Shown: piece after piece, positions 17,027 to 26,159 of the stretch
How the letters are laid out: every line of letters begins with the position of its first letter
Numbering within the stretch: position 1 is the stretch's first letter
NCBI RefSeq assembly: GCF_002222595.2
Contig: NZ_CP022413.2
Location: forward strand, 2,186,001-2,250,000
From: Blautia hansenii DSM 20583
GTDB taxonomy: Bacteria > Bacillota > Clostridia > Lachnospirales > Lachnospiraceae
Direction: 5' to 3'
DNA length: 64,000 nt
Translations under genes and position numbers: made by a program
Notes under the pieces: generated by a model
Database searches by the model: none
Told to the model about the DNA's origin: nothing
Seen by the model: only the letters and a program-made list of their open reading frames with translations

Positions 17027-17833
17027 ATGTTTCGTATTTCAAATTTTACCGATAATGACGATGTAAGAGTTTTAGACTCTGCCGGTCCTTTTACCGTTAT
17101 TGAATATATGAGAGATTTAAGTGTTTCTCCGTCTGATGCGGAGAAAGCTTATTTCTGCCATGCGATGAACGTACGCAAACGTCAGGTGGTGTGCGATTTA
17201 AGTAAAGCAAACGTCACTTTACAATCTGGGGCTATGCAGTGGACTGTTGGAAATGTCAACGCCACTACCGGATTAAAGGGTGTGGGAGATTTCTTCGGAA
17301 AGGCTGTCCGTGGAAAAATGACAGGAGAAGGTACGATTAAACCGGAGTATACCGGCGACGGTGTTCTGGTATTAGAGCCTACCTACAAGCATTTAATTTT
17401 ATTGGATGTGGAAGACTGGAATGGTTCGGTTGTTCTGGATGACGGCTTGTTTCTTGCCTGTGATGCAGATTTAAAACATAAAGCTGTCATGCGCTCTAAT
17501 CTTTCTTCTGCTGTATTCGGTAATGAAGGTTTGTTTAATCTGGGATTAAGAGGCAATGGTGTTGTATGTCTGGAAACACCATGTCCAAAAGAGGAGTTAA
17601 TTACCATTACTTTAGATAATGATGTATTAAAAGTTGACGGAAATATGGCTGTTGCATGGAGCGGAAGCCTTGACTTTACCGTAGAACGCTCGGGCAAAAG
17701 TCTGATTGGTTCTGCCGCTTCAGGCGAAGGACTGGTAAATGTATATCGTGGTACAGGAAAGGTACTTTTAGCCCCTGTTCAGAAAACTATCACTCCACCG
17801 TCTGAGCTGAGCATACCGGATGACGAAGACTAA
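17027..17833 (+). CDS. AIM24 family protein
   Basis: This 268-residue protein is of the AIM24/TRAP-like beta-prism family. Characteristic pieces are KRQVVCDLSKANVTLQSGAM, GDFFGKAVRGKMTGEG, LGLRGNGVVCLETPCP and VAWSGSLDFTVERSG. The role of bacterial AIM24 proteins is not established. It lies 21 bases downstream of the phosphofructokinase gene with AGGAGGG before its ATG, so the two share a transcript, and it ends at a strong hairpin. A link to glycolysis is only positional. Confidence 0.88.
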   Translation: MFRISNFTDNDDVRVLDSAGPFTVIEYMRDLSVSPSDAEKAYFCHAMNVRKRQVVCDLSKANVTLQSGAMQWTVGNVNATTGLKGVGDFFGKAVRGKMTGEGTIKPEYTGDGVLVLEPTYKHLILLDVEDWNGSVVLDDGLFLACDADLKHKAVMRSNLSSAVFGNEGLFNLGLRGNGVVCLETPCPKEELITITLDNDVLKVDGNMAVAWSGSLDFTVERSGKSLIGSAASGEGLVNVYRGTGKVLLAPVQKTITPPSELSIPDDED

Positions 17834-17846
17834 CTCTATTATTTTT

Positions 17847-17874
17847 AGGGCTGTCGCATTATTACAACAGCCCT
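17847..17874. terminator. Bidirectional terminator overlapping the ABC-F stop codon
   Basis: AGGGCTGT (17847-17854) pairs with ACAGCCCT (17867-17874), with T runs on both sides. The minus-strand ABC-F stop codon (17862-17864) is in the loop and its last sense codons form one arm. Confidence 0.75.
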
Positions 17875-19646
17875 ATCTTTTCTGCCAAATCATTCAAATA
17901 AACCCATCGCTCCATTTTTTCTTCCAGAAGCGCTTCTTCTTCTTCTTTTTCTGCTGTAAGTTCATTTAATTTTCCTGAATTTGTTGCATTTTTCATAATT
18001 TCTTCATCCAGCTTTTCCAGTTTTTCCTCAAGCTTTGCAATATCATCATCAATGGTTTCAAATTCCTTCTGTTCCTTGAAAGTAAATTTTAATTTTACTG
18101 TACGATTTTGCTTCCATGTTTGTGCTGAAGTTTTCTTTTCTTCTTTTTTCTCTGTCTGAACAGGCTGTTTTACACTATCATTTCTTCTTGCTTTTGCTTC
18201 CAGATAATCTGTATATCCCCCTTCATACTGCTGAAGTTTCCCGTTTCCTGTAAATTCAAAAATTCGGTCTACTACGTTATCCAGAAAATAACGGTCATGG
18301 GAAACCGTCACTACAATTCCGGTAAAAGAGTTCAAATAATCTTCCAAAATCGTAAGGGTAGGAATGTCCAGATTATTTCCCGGCTCATCTAAAAGCAACA
18401 CATTAATTTCACTGGAAAGGACACCCAAAAGATATAAACGTCTTTTCTCTCCTCCTGAAAGCTTTCCAATAGGCGCATACTGCATATCAGGGGTAAATAA
18501 AAAACGCTCCAGCATCTGAGATGCACTGATTTTTCCGTCTTTTGTGTTAATGTATTCTGCAATATCTTTCACATAATCAATAACCCTCTGACGTTCATCC
18601 ATTTCCTGCTCTTCCTGAGCAAAATATCCGATTTTAATGGTTTCTCCCATTTCTACTGTTCCACTATCGGGCTCTACCAGTCCTGCCATCAATTTCATTA
18701 GTGTAGATTTTCCGCATCCATTTGGACCGATAATACCCAGTTTTTGGTTTTTCAATAAAATATAATTGAAATCTTCTACCAAAACCTGATTACCGTATTT
18801 CTTAGAAACGTGCTTTAATTCAATGGTCTTTTTCCCCATACGTGTTTCTACAGACTCTAATTCCACACTCTGGTCTCCCACAGGAGCTGCTGTATTTTTC
18901 AGGGCTTCTAATCTCTCCAGTCTGGCACGCTGTTTTGTTGTTCTTGCACGGCAGCCTCTTTTTGCCCATTCTAATTCCATACGCAGAACACTTTGACGTT
19001 TTCTCTCTGATGCAAGTTCCATTTCTTCTCTTTCTGCCTTTAATTCCAGAAATTTTGAATAATTTGCTTCATAACTGTACATTTTTCCGTGAGAAATTTC
19101 TAAAATACGATTCGTTACCTTATCCATAAAATAACGATCATGTGTAACCATCAAAACCGTTCCCCGAAAACTCTTTAAATATTCTTCCAGCCATGAAATC
19201 ATGGCTTCGTCTAAGTGATTAGTTGGCTCGTCCAGTAAAAGAATGTCAAAATCCTGCGCTAAAATTTTTGCCAAAGCTACTTTTCTTCTCTGCCCTCCTG
19301 AGAGCACTGCAATTTGTTTTTCATATTCTGTAATTCCAAGCTGTGTCAGATTACTCTGCACTTTCCATTCTGCCTCACAATCCTGTATATAAGAAAGAAT
19401 TGTGGCATTTTCCGGAAACTGCGGATTTTGTGGCAAATAGGCAAGTCTTACATTGTTCTGCATAATAATCTGTCCTGTCTCGGGAACTTCCTCTCCCGCC
19501 AGCATTTTCAAAAGAGTAGACTTTCCTGTACCGTTAATTCCGATAATTCCTACTTTATCTCCCTCCTGAACTCCAAAGCTGGCATCCTCGAAAATCACTT
19601 TTTCTCCGTAAATCTTGCTGATATGTTCTATATTTAATATGTTCAT
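17862..19646 (-). CDS. ABC-F family ATPase (Uup-like)
   Basis: This 594-residue soluble protein has two ABC ATPase domains and no membrane segment. Walker A sites are GINGTGKST and GPNGCGKST; signatures LSGGQRRK and LSGGEKRR; Walker B LLLDEPTNHLDE and LLLDEPGNNLDI. The linker (AKRGCRARTTKQRARLERL) and the C-terminal coiled coil (EFETIDDDIAKLEEKLEKL) are those of the Uup group. ABC-F proteins act on ribosomes, rescuing stalls or giving drug resistance. The Uup-like build argues for a housekeeping translation role, not a resistance gene. It is divergent from the Ca2+ antiporter gene. Confidence 0.92.
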   Translation of the reverse strand: MNILNIEHISKIYGEKVIFEDASFGVQEGDKVGIIGINGTGKSTLLKMLAGEEVPETGQIIMQNNVRLAYLPQNPQFPENATILSYIQDCEAEWKVQSNLTQLGITEYEKQIAVLSGGQRRKVALAKILAQDFDILLLDEPTNHLDEAMISWLEEYLKSFRGTVLMVTHDRYFMDKVTNRILEISHGKMYSYEANYSKFLELKAEREEMELASERKRQSVLRMELEWAKRGCRARTTKQRARLERLEALKNTAAPVGDQSVELESVETRMGKKTIELKHVSKKYGNQVLVEDFNYILLKNQKLGIIGPNGCGKSTLMKLMAGLVEPDSGTVEMGETIKIGYFAQEEQEMDERQRVIDYVKDIAEYINTKDGKISASQMLERFLFTPDMQYAPIGKLSGGEKRRLYLLGVLSSEINVLLLDEPGNNLDIPTLTILEDYLNSFTGIVVTVSHDRYFLDNVVDRIFEFTGNGKLQQYEGGYTDYLEAKARRNDSVKQPVQTEKKEEKKTSAQTWKQNRTVKLKFTFKEQKEFETIDDDIAKLEEKLEKLDEEIMKNATNSGKLNELTAEKEEEEALLEEKMERWVYLNDLAEKIGLL

Positions 19647-19681
19647 GGGAACACTCCTTTTTCTCGCTTTATTCCTTAATC

Positions 19682-19710
19682 ACTATAACAAAGAAATCCT
19701 TTTGGGACAA
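19682..19710 (-). promoter_or_regulatory. Promoter of the ABC-F gene
   Basis: On the minus strand TTGTCC (19710-19705), 17 bases, TATAGT (19687-19682). Confidence 0.5.
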
Positions 19711-19735
19711 TGACTTTTTATTTTTCTTAAAAAGA

Positions 19736-19764
19736 TTGTTATTTTCTTTATAAAATGATATGGT
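19736..19764 (+). promoter_or_regulatory. Promoter of the Ca2+/Na+ antiporter gene
   Basis: TTGTTA (19736-19741), 17 bases, TATGGT (19759-19764). Confidence 0.5.
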
Positions 19765-19801
19765 AATAAAGTGGAAAATGAAAAAATTATGGAGGAAAAT
19801 T

Positions 19802-20767
19802 ATGTTAAAATCTGTTATTTTTTTATTAGTAGGATTTTTTCTACTTGTAAAAGGCGCAGACTGGTTTGTGGAAGGCGCCTCTTCTATTGCAAGACGTCTG
19901 CGTATCCCGTCTTTAATTATCGGACTTACTATTGTAGCATTTGGAACCAGCGCACCGGAGCTTGCAGTAAGTATTACTGCTGCTGTAAAGGGGAGTAATG
20001 ATATTGCCATTGGAAATGTAGTAGGTTCCAACATTTTTAACCTTCTGGTAGTTATTGGTATGAGTGCTCTGATTTGCCCTCTGTCCGTAAAACCAAGCAT
20101 GATAAAAAAAGATTATCCTTTGTCTATTGCTGCCACACTTCTTTTAAATGTGCTGATTATGGATCAATTTTTTACTGGAAGCTCCCGCATGATCTTAGGA
20201 CGTCTTGACGGAGTTTTATTGCTGGTGGGATTTGGATTTTTCATGTATCTGGCTGTAAAAGATGCTTTGAAAAGCAGAGCTGAAAATCTGTGTATACAAG
20301 AAGCTGAAACTGTCATTGGATATTCTATGGGAAAAAGCATTCTGCTTTCTCTTGTTGGACTTGCAGGTATTATTATCGGTGGAGATATGACTGTAAATGG
20401 AGCAAAAGAAATTGCCAGAGCCTTTGGTCTTAGTGAAGCCCTGATTGGTCTTACCATTGTGGCAGTAGGTACTTCTCTGCCGGAATTAGTTACTTCTATT
20501 GTAGCTGCCAGAAAAGGAGAAAGTGACATCGCTCTTGGAAATGTGGTAGGTTCTAATATTTTTAATGTATTTCTTATTTTGGGATTATCCAGCACGATTT
20601 TGCCTATGAATGTCACAAAAACTTATCTATATGATGTGGGCTTATTGACTATTGTCTCCATACTGGTCTATATTCCAATTCTTCTCAGAAAGAAAATCGG
20701 ACGAGTTATGGGAGCTGTGATGACTTGCTCTTATATAGCTTATACGGCGTATCTGATTATGAGATAA
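19802..20767 (+). CDS. Calcium/sodium antiporter (CaCA family)
   Basis: This 321-residue membrane exchanger contains the two inverted alpha repeats that bind the cation: [14 protein letters not shown] with [14 protein letters not shown], and [14 protein letters not shown] with [14 protein letters not shown]. About ten helices are visible. The start is the ATG at 19802, with GGAGG seven bases upstream; the longer ORF adds a Lys/Trp-rich stretch with no ribosome site. It is a YrbG-type exchanger, expected to exchange Ca2+ for Na+ or H+. It is monocistronic and ends at a strong hairpin. Confidence 0.93.
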   Translation: MLKSVIFLLVGFFLLVKGADWFVEGASSIARRLRIPSLIIGLTIVAFGTSAPELAVSITAAVKGSNDIAIGNVVGSNIFNLLVVIGMSALICPLSVKPSMIKKDYPLSIAATLLLNVLIMDQFFTGSSRMILGRLDGVLLLVGFGFFMYLAVKDALKSRAENLCIQEAETVIGYSMGKSILLSLVGLAGIIIGGDMTVNGAKEIARAFGLSEALIGLTIVAVGTSLPELVTSIVAARKGESDIALGNVVGSNIFNVFLILGLSSTILPMNVTKTYLYDVGLLTIVSILVYIPILLRKKIGRVMGAVMTCSYIAYTAYLIMR

Positions 20768-20772
20768 AAAAT

Positions 20773-20828
20773 GGAGCTGTTGCTTCAAATATCTATACAT
20801 TTTTGAATGATATTTGAAGCAGAACTCC
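20773..20828. terminator. Terminator after the antiporter gene
   Basis: GCTTCAAATAT (20782-20792) pairs perfectly with ATATTTGAAGC (20810-20820), and the stem extends outward with mismatches (GGAG/CTCC). Confidence 0.65.
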
Positions 20829-20858
20829 TCTTGAAAAAATTCTAAAGATTTTCTATTT

Positions 20859-21194
20859 TTATTTGCCACTCTTTCTTTTTTTCACATATCTTTCTATCCA
20901 ATCACTTACATAAACGAGTAACAATATACCTGCTAAAACCAAAGCATAGGTAGTATTTTCTCCGTCAAATCCCCATACAACAAGAAACAAAACAGAAGTA
21001 ATATTCATAAGCTCTCTTGTCCACTGTACACCGCCCACTGTCCATTTCGTTGTCATTTTCTTTGGAAGAAATACTACGATTAAATCCATTAGGATAAATA
21101 TTCCCAATATCACCATTTCAAATTTGGAGCTAATACAGCCTGTTAACATTAAAATCCCCATAATAATCCAAAAAATACTGTCAGTCAGTTCCAT
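20859..21194 (-). CDS. Small membrane protein, unknown function
   Basis: This is a 111-residue hydrophobic protein with three or four membrane helices (FWIIMGILMLTGCI, VILGIFILMDLIVVFL, ALVLAGILLLVYV) and a basic tail (ERYVKKRKSGK). I do not recognise a family. Its own ATG at 21192-21194 has no good ribosome site. A strong GAGGTGA instead serves an 11-codon ORF in another frame that overlaps this start (21185-21220), so it may depend on coupled re-initiation or be frameshifted at its 5' end. Confidence 0.65.
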   Translation of the reverse strand: MELTDSIFWIIMGILMLTGCISSKFEMVILGIFILMDLIVVFLPKKMTTKWTVGGVQWTRELMNITSVLFLVVWGFDGENTTYALVLAGILLLVYVSDWIERYVKKRKSGK

Positions 21195-21220
21195 CCAGTT
21201 TTGTCCATTGAGTTTTTCAT
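21185..21220 (-). CDS. Possible 11-residue leader peptide overlapping the next start
   Basis: ATG at 21220-21218 with an ideal GAGGTGA site upstream encodes MKNSMDKTGWN and stops with TGA at 21187-21185, inside the following ORF. It is either a leader peptide coupling translation or the real 5' end of the membrane protein separated by a frameshift. The sequence alone cannot decide. Confidence 0.4.
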   Translation of the reverse strand: MKNSMDKTGWN

Positions 21221-21257
21221 ATCAATCACCTCTTCCGCAAACATCCACTTTCAGAAA

Positions 21258-21962
21258 TTATTTCTCAGTTTCCAACTGTTCCATAATAGCATTATGCAAA
21301 ATCAAATTTCCTGCAAAGAGGCAAATCCCATTTTTTTCAAACATAGGCACAGCATCTTTGCCTCCGGCATATATTCCGTAGGTTAAATGCGATTTCTCTG
21401 AAAATTCATCCCAGTTTTCTGCATTAAGTCCTTGCTGGAAATTTTCCCACATTCTCTTATACTCTTCTGCATTTTCCTTTGGCACAACTTCTTTCAAAGA
21501 TTGGCTTGTCCAATATGCTGCATTTTCCTTTTCCTCATATTCACTTACCGCCATTGAAAGTAGTGAATACAAACTTATATTAGGTACTGTTTTTCCAAAA
21601 TCTTTTTTCATTTTCTTCAATACCTGTTCCATATCTGCATCATCCGGATACACAACTCTGATTTCATATAACTGTTGTGGTTTTCCGCTAAAAGAAGCAT
21701 CTACAAAGCTGAAATAAATTTGAGATGTCTTTTCACCAAACATCTCCTGTCCGTTTTCCAGAGCAAAATAAGAGTCATTCTTATTTTCTATTAGATTTTC
21801 CACAGTATCTTTATTCACTCCATAGGTTTCAAAAACATCCTCCATGGTAATGCCCCATGGTGCATCTTCCAGTTCAATATTCTCATTTTGAGAACTCTCG
21901 GAGCAACCGGAAAAAGCACAAAACGTTATAAGAGCCATAAAACAAATAAGTTTTTTTAACAT
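21258..21962 (-). CDS. Lipoprotein of unknown function
   Basis: This is a 234-residue predicted lipoprotein. The signal peptide MLKKLICFMALITFCAFSGC ends in the lipobox FSGC. The start at 21962 has GGAGATTG spaced correctly, whereas the longer ORF adds seven residues before it. The mature part opens with an acidic segment and DAPWGITMEDVFETYG, a pattern seen in anchored proteins with PepSY/SmpA-like small domains, but I cannot assign a family. It lies 38 bases after the alaX stop and may be the last gene of that operon. Confidence 0.75.
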   Translation of the reverse strand: MLKKLICFMALITFCAFSGCSESSQNENIELEDAPWGITMEDVFETYGVNKDTVENLIENKNDSYFALENGQEMFGEKTSQIYFSFVDASFSGKPQQLYEIRVVYPDDADMEQVLKKMKKDFGKTVPNISLYSLLSMAVSEYEEKENAAYWTSQSLKEVVPKENAEEYKRMWENFQQGLNAENWDEFSEKSHLTYGIYAGGKDAVPMFEKNGICLFAGNLILHNAIMEQLETEK

Positions 21963-22000
21963 TTCAATCTCCTTCCAATACATCTTAATAATTTAATTTC

Positions 22001-23179
22001 TTATAAAACTTTTTCCAAAAACTCCCTTATTTTTTCTTCTTCCCCTACAAGAGAACCCTGTATCATCGGAGGTTTACCTCCTCCTTTTCCCTGAAAAGCT
22101 GCATTCAATTTCTTACCGATTTCTCTGATATCTCCACTGCTTCCCAGCACATAGCGAAATCCCTGTTTTTCATCTCCTACAAAAGCACCACAGACGCCTT
22201 TTGTAAGCTCCATTCCTGCATTGACAAAGTTTCGCATTGCCATAGCGTCTAACTCTTTTTCAAATAACAACAAATTCGCATTTGGATTTTCCTTTAAAAC
22301 AACTTTTTCAGACTCTAAATATCCCATAACAAGCCTTTCCTGCATTTTTGCTGCTTTCTCTTTTAACTGCTGAATTTCTTCTGTTAAGCGCTTTACAGCA
22401 TCTGTTACTTCTTGCTGTTTTGCAGAGAGCATATTGGAAATTTGTACCACACTGGCTTCCTTTTGATTATAATCCTCCAACGCCCGCATACCACAGGTAA
22501 TCCAAAGGCGCATACCGCCTTTATAACGTATAGCATTTGTAATTTTAATGAGTCCTACATTTCCTGTTGTTTTCACATGAGGAGCACAGCAGGCACAGAT
22601 ATCACAATCCTGAATTTCTACAATTCGAATTTTTCCCTGCAATTCTTTCTTGCTGCGATAAGGGATTTTTTCCAACTCTTCTGTACCAGGAAAATACGCT
22701 CTTATTTCTCTGTTCTCTGCCACCACTTGATTTGCTTCGTATTCAATACTTCTCAGTTCTTCTGGAGTAAGAGGGCCATCATAATCCATAGTCACTTCTT
22801 CTTTTCCCAGATGAAAACCTACATTTTCATAACCAAATCTTCTATGTACAATTCCGGAAATAATATGTTCTCCGGTATGCTGCTGCATCTTGGAAAATCG
22901 CTCCTGAAAATCCAATTCGCCTATGACTGTCTGTCCCGGCAAAATTTCCTTATCTATAAAATGAATAATTTCTCCATTTCTTTCCTGCACATCAAATACT
23001 TGTATTTCCCTGTTTTCTATATGCAGCACACCGGTATCTGCACATTGTCCCCCTCCTTCTGGAAAAAAGGCAGTTCTATCAAGAACCGCCTCAAAATGAT
23101 TTCCATTTGGAATACAGGACAAAACCACAGCTTCAAAATCTTTTATATAACTGTCTTGATAATATAACTGTTCTGTCAT
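22001..23179 (-). CDS. Alanyl-tRNA editing protein (AlaX-L type with DHHA1)
   Basis: This 392-residue free-standing editing enzyme is predicted to remove wrongly attached amino acids (typically Ser or Gly) from tRNA-Ala. The N-terminal AlaRS-like part shows FFPEGGGQCADTG. The zinc site is HTGEHIISG (HxxxH) plus CDICACCAPHVKTTGNVG (CxxxH). A coiled coil and a C-terminal DHHA1 domain ending GGGKPPMIQGSL follow. Its ATG overlaps the hom stop by four bases (ATGA), so it is translationally coupled to homoserine dehydrogenase. Confidence 0.93.
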   Translation of the reverse strand: MTEQLYYQDSYIKDFEAVVLSCIPNGNHFEAVLDRTAFFPEGGGQCADTGVLHIENREIQVFDVQERNGEIIHFIDKEILPGQTVIGELDFQERFSKMQQHTGEHIISGIVHRRFGYENVGFHLGKEEVTMDYDGPLTPEELRSIEYEANQVVAENREIRAYFPGTEELEKIPYRSKKELQGKIRIVEIQDCDICACCAPHVKTTGNVGLIKITNAIRYKGGMRLWITCGMRALEDYNQKEASVVQISNMLSAKQQEVTDAVKRLTEEIQQLKEKAAKMQERLVMGYLESEKVVLKENPNANLLLFEKELDAMAMRNFVNAGMELTKGVCGAFVGDEKQGFRYVLGSSGDIREIGKKLNAAFQGKGGGKPPMIQGSLVGEEEKIREFLEKVL

Positions 23180-24474
23180 TCTTCCTCTCCATATACTCTA
23201 ATAACAGAAGAAATCTTCTGCACTACTTCCATTTTCTCTAAAACCAAAAGCGCATCGTGGAAGTTTCCTTCTTTTACCCTTGATGTTACAATCACCAATT
23301 CTGCCCATTCTTCATGTTTATGTTTTTGAATCATTTGAGCAATACTTACTTCATATTTGCCCAGCACACTGGCAATTGCTGCCAATACTCCCGGAGTATC
23401 ACTTGCATGAATACGCATAAAGAAGCGACTTTCAATATCTTCCTGATTTTTGATAGGAAGCGTTTTATAGCAGGTACAGCGAATTCTTCCCGTACAGGAA
23501 AACAAAATATCACGTACAATATCAAATACGTCACCTACGATTGCACTTGCCGTAGGCAGTTCTCCTGCGCCTCTGCCGTAAAACATTGCGTCATCCACTG
23601 CATCTCCGTGAACGAAAACTGCATTAAAGGAGTCATTTACCGATGCCAGAGGGTGCTTTTCAGAAACCAGCATCGGCTGTACAGATACTTCTATTCCCGT
23701 ATCTGTGTTTCTGGCAACGCCTAAAAGCTTAATCACACAGCCTAAATCTCTTGCATAACGAATATCTTTGGAAGAAATACGGGTAATGCCTTCTGTTGCA
23801 ACATTTTCAAATGTCACTCTGGAATTAAAGGCAATGGATGCCATAATCGCCATTTTTCTTCCTGCATCATAGCCCTGTATATCCGCAGTAGGATCTGCCT
23901 CCGCATATCCCAGCTTTGTCGCAAGTGCAAGTGCATCTGCAAATTCCATATTTTCCTGTGTCATTTTTGTCAGAATAAAATTCGTAGTTCCGTTTACAAT
24001 TCCTACGATTTCTGACAGATGATTTCCTGTAAGACACTGTTTTAAAGGGCGAATAATGGGAATTCCTCCTGCTACTGCCGCCTCAAACAAAAAGTCGCAC
24101 TGGTTGGCAGCCGCACAATCTAAAAGCTCTCCTCCGTGAGATGCAACCAAATCCTTATTGGCTGTAACCACATTTTTTCCTGCTTTTAGGGCTTCCATAA
24201 TGTATGTTTTGGCAGGCTCAATTCCTCCCATTACTTCAATCACAATATCGATACTTTCATCTTCTAAAATTTCTTTCCAGTTATTTGTCAGAATTTCCGG
24301 CTCTGCGATTTTTGCCGCAGCCTTTTTTAAATTCCGAACCAAAATTTTCTTCAATTTTACAGTAGCGCCGATTTTCTTCTCCATCTCGGCTTCCTGATTT
24401 TTCAGCACCTTATATACCCCGGTTCCTACTGTTCCAAGGCCTAAAAGTGCTGCGTTAATTACTTTTTTGCTCAT
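23176..24474 (-). CDS. hom: Homoserine dehydrogenase
   Basis: This 432-residue enzyme reduces aspartate semialdehyde to homoserine for Thr and Met synthesis. It has an N-terminal NAD(P) site (AALLGLGTVGTGVYKVL), the catalytic middle part (GIVNGTTNFILTKM, AEADPTADIQGYDAGRKM) and a C-terminal ACT regulatory domain (RIHASDTPGVLAAIASVLG). I chose the ATG at 24474 because AAGGAAG is spaced for it. It overlaps the PHP gene by 20 bases, and alaX is coupled downstream. An ACT domain suggests threonine feedback. Confidence 0.95.
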   Translation of the reverse strand: MSKKVINAALLGLGTVGTGVYKVLKNQEAEMEKKIGATVKLKKILVRNLKKAAAKIAEPEILTNNWKEILEDESIDIVIEVMGGIEPAKTYIMEALKAGKNVVTANKDLVASHGGELLDCAAANQCDFLFEAAVAGGIPIIRPLKQCLTGNHLSEIVGIVNGTTNFILTKMTQENMEFADALALATKLGYAEADPTADIQGYDAGRKMAIMASIAFNSRVTFENVATEGITRISSKDIRYARDLGCVIKLLGVARNTDTGIEVSVQPMLVSEKHPLASVNDSFNAVFVHGDAVDDAMFYGRGAGELPTASAIVGDVFDIVRDILFSCTGRIRCTCYKTLPIKNQEDIESRFFMRIHASDTPGVLAAIASVLGKYEVSIAQMIQKHKHEEWAELVIVTSRVKEGNFHDALLVLEKMEVVQKISSVIRVYGEEE

Positions 24475-25279
24475 GCTTTTCTTCCTTTTCAACCTCTACT
24501 CTTTCAATGAACCCTTTTTTCAGTTTGCTGTTTCGTTTAAATGCCTTGCTCCAGCCTCCGATTTTATTATATACCCAGAAGGAATGGGAAAGAACTGTTT
24601 TTGCCTTTCCTATTTTTTCCTTTGTTGTCTTTGTATAAATACTGCCGCCGCAGCTGAATTTTGTTCCTTTTATAACGTGAGCAATCAAATCCGACTCACA
24701 GGTAATGTCATCCGGCACTTCTGTGTATGCTAAGCCTACACAGTCTGCCTTATGGGCATCGCTTCCCCCTGTTCCCGGCAAATCATATTTTTCTGCAATT
24801 TTTACGGCTCTGTCGTTTACCTCCTGCGGCTCGCAGGCATTAAAGATTTCCATAAAATCAAATTCCTTCAAAATATCAGGATTTCGCTCGTAAGCTTTTG
24901 CATTCATAAAGCTCATAAACTTTTCTCCACACGGATGTGCCGGTCCTAAAATCCCCCCATAATTATGCACAATCGGTATGAGCATCTGCACCGGAATTCC
25001 ACGAAGCTCCAACAAACGAAGCTTAATGTTTTCCGGCATAATTACAATAATATGTCCTGCATCCAGTGTATCGTATTCAATCCCTTTTAAGACTACAAAA
25101 TCCTCATGCTTTTTCCCTTTAATATTCTTTTTCCAATAGCGGTATCCCCCGTAAGAATCATGGTCTGTTACCAACATTCCTCCAAAGCCCTGCGCCTTCA
25201 ACATAGAAATGTATTCTTCAATCGGGACTTTTCCGTCAATAGAACCCTCTTTTGTATGGCAATGCATGTCAATCTTCAT
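24455..25279 (-). CDS. PHP-domain phosphoesterase
   Basis: This 274-residue metal-dependent phosphoesterase of the PHP class shows all four motifs: MHCHTKEGS, LVTDHDSYGGY, GPAHPCG and TGGSDAHKAD. A basic C-terminal tail follows (KAFKRNSKLKKGF). The substrate is unknown; relatives act on nucleotides or phosphate esters. It is first in the PHP-hom-alaX operon and overlaps hom. Confidence 0.87.
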   Translation of the reverse strand: MKIDMHCHTKEGSIDGKVPIEEYISMLKAQGFGGMLVTDHDSYGGYRYWKKNIKGKKHEDFVVLKGIEYDTLDAGHIIVIMPENIKLRLLELRGIPVQMLIPIVHNYGGILGPAHPCGEKFMSFMNAKAYERNPDILKEFDFMEIFNACEPQEVNDRAVKIAEKYDLPGTGGSDAHKADCVGLAYTEVPDDITCESDLIAHVIKGTKFSCGGSIYTKTTKEKIGKAKTVLSHSFWVYNKIGGWSKAFKRNSKLKKGFIERVEVEKEEKHEQKSN

Positions 25280-25315
25280 GACAACATCTCCTTCCCCACA
25301 TTTGATATTTTGAAT

Positions 25316-26092
25316 TTACATACCAAATCTTTGCTTTAATGCACTCATCTTCTCTTTTGGAAGAATTAAATTAAAACTGTTCGGATTGATTACAATACCT
25401 TTTGCAATCGGTATCAACACCTTTTCCATATTTTCAAAGGTTACCAGAAGCGCCTGAAATTTTCCTTCTTTATTAAATCTGCGAAACTCCTCGGCGTCTG
25501 TAAATACAGGCTGGAAAACATCTCCGTTTTGATTTTTCACATAAGGAACCTGTACGTTTTTTTCTTCCTCTCCCTTTTTCTCTACTGCCAAAAGGAACTT
25601 GCTTTTTACCACATTTGCCGCAACCTCTTCCTCCAGCTCAGGAAGCGATTTCTTTTCTTCCATTTCTACATCTCTGCGAAATTCCTGCATAAAATAAATA
25701 GCAGATAACTGAAGCTGCGGATTGAGTAATGGTCTCTTTTCCTCAGGAAGCACAGAGAAATCCGGTTTTTTTACGATTTCTTCCAATTCAAGCTCTGTTG
25801 TTTTATCTTTTTCATGATATACAACGCTGTTTACGCCAAGTGTGTAAAGTGTTGTATAAAAATTAAGAAAGCTCTTATTTTCTACTTTTATTCCGGCAAC
25901 TGCATTTTTTTCTGCTGCAATAGGCTGTGCTGCTTTTTCCAAATCTTCCTGATTTTCGAAAATCCAAACCTGATCGTTAAAGCTTTCTGCATCGCAAATC
26001 ACGAAGGGCTGTCTGGTAGCTCTTGAAAAGAGTGCAAATACTTCCTCTCTTGTCTGTATTTTCTGAATTAGTTCTTTTTTTACGTTATCCAT
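25316..26092 (-). CDS. SseB-family protein
   Basis: This 258-residue soluble protein carries the SseB N-terminal-type fold in its second half (VKNQNGDVFQPVFTDAEEF, then FNKEGKFQALLVTFENME, then GIVINPNSFNLILPKE). SseB was named for serine sensitivity in E. coli, and its molecular function is not settled. The first 130 residues have no family I can name. A good AGGAGAAG site precedes the ATG. The 36-base gap before the PHP gene allows co-transcription. Confidence 0.8.
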   Translation of the reverse strand: MDNVKKELIQKIQTREEVFALFSRATRQPFVICDAESFNDQVWIFENQEDLEKAAQPIAAEKNAVAGIKVENKSFLNFYTTLYTLGVNSVVYHEKDKTTELELEEIVKKPDFSVLPEEKRPLLNPQLQLSAIYFMQEFRRDVEMEEKKSLPELEEEVAANVVKSKFLLAVEKKGEEEKNVQVPYVKNQNGDVFQPVFTDAEEFRRFNKEGKFQALLVTFENMEKVLIPIAKGIVINPNSFNLILPKEKMSALKQRFGM

Positions 26093-26159
26093 GTCCTTCT
26101 TCTCCTGTCGTAATCTTTTCTATGTATAGTATACACCTTTTTCTTGTTTTTGTCCCTGT

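Noticed and set aside
22412..23167. A 251-codon plus-strand ORF opposite alaX
   Set aside because: It is the reverse shadow of a conserved gene; composition is Phe, Ser and His-rich with no recognisable motif.
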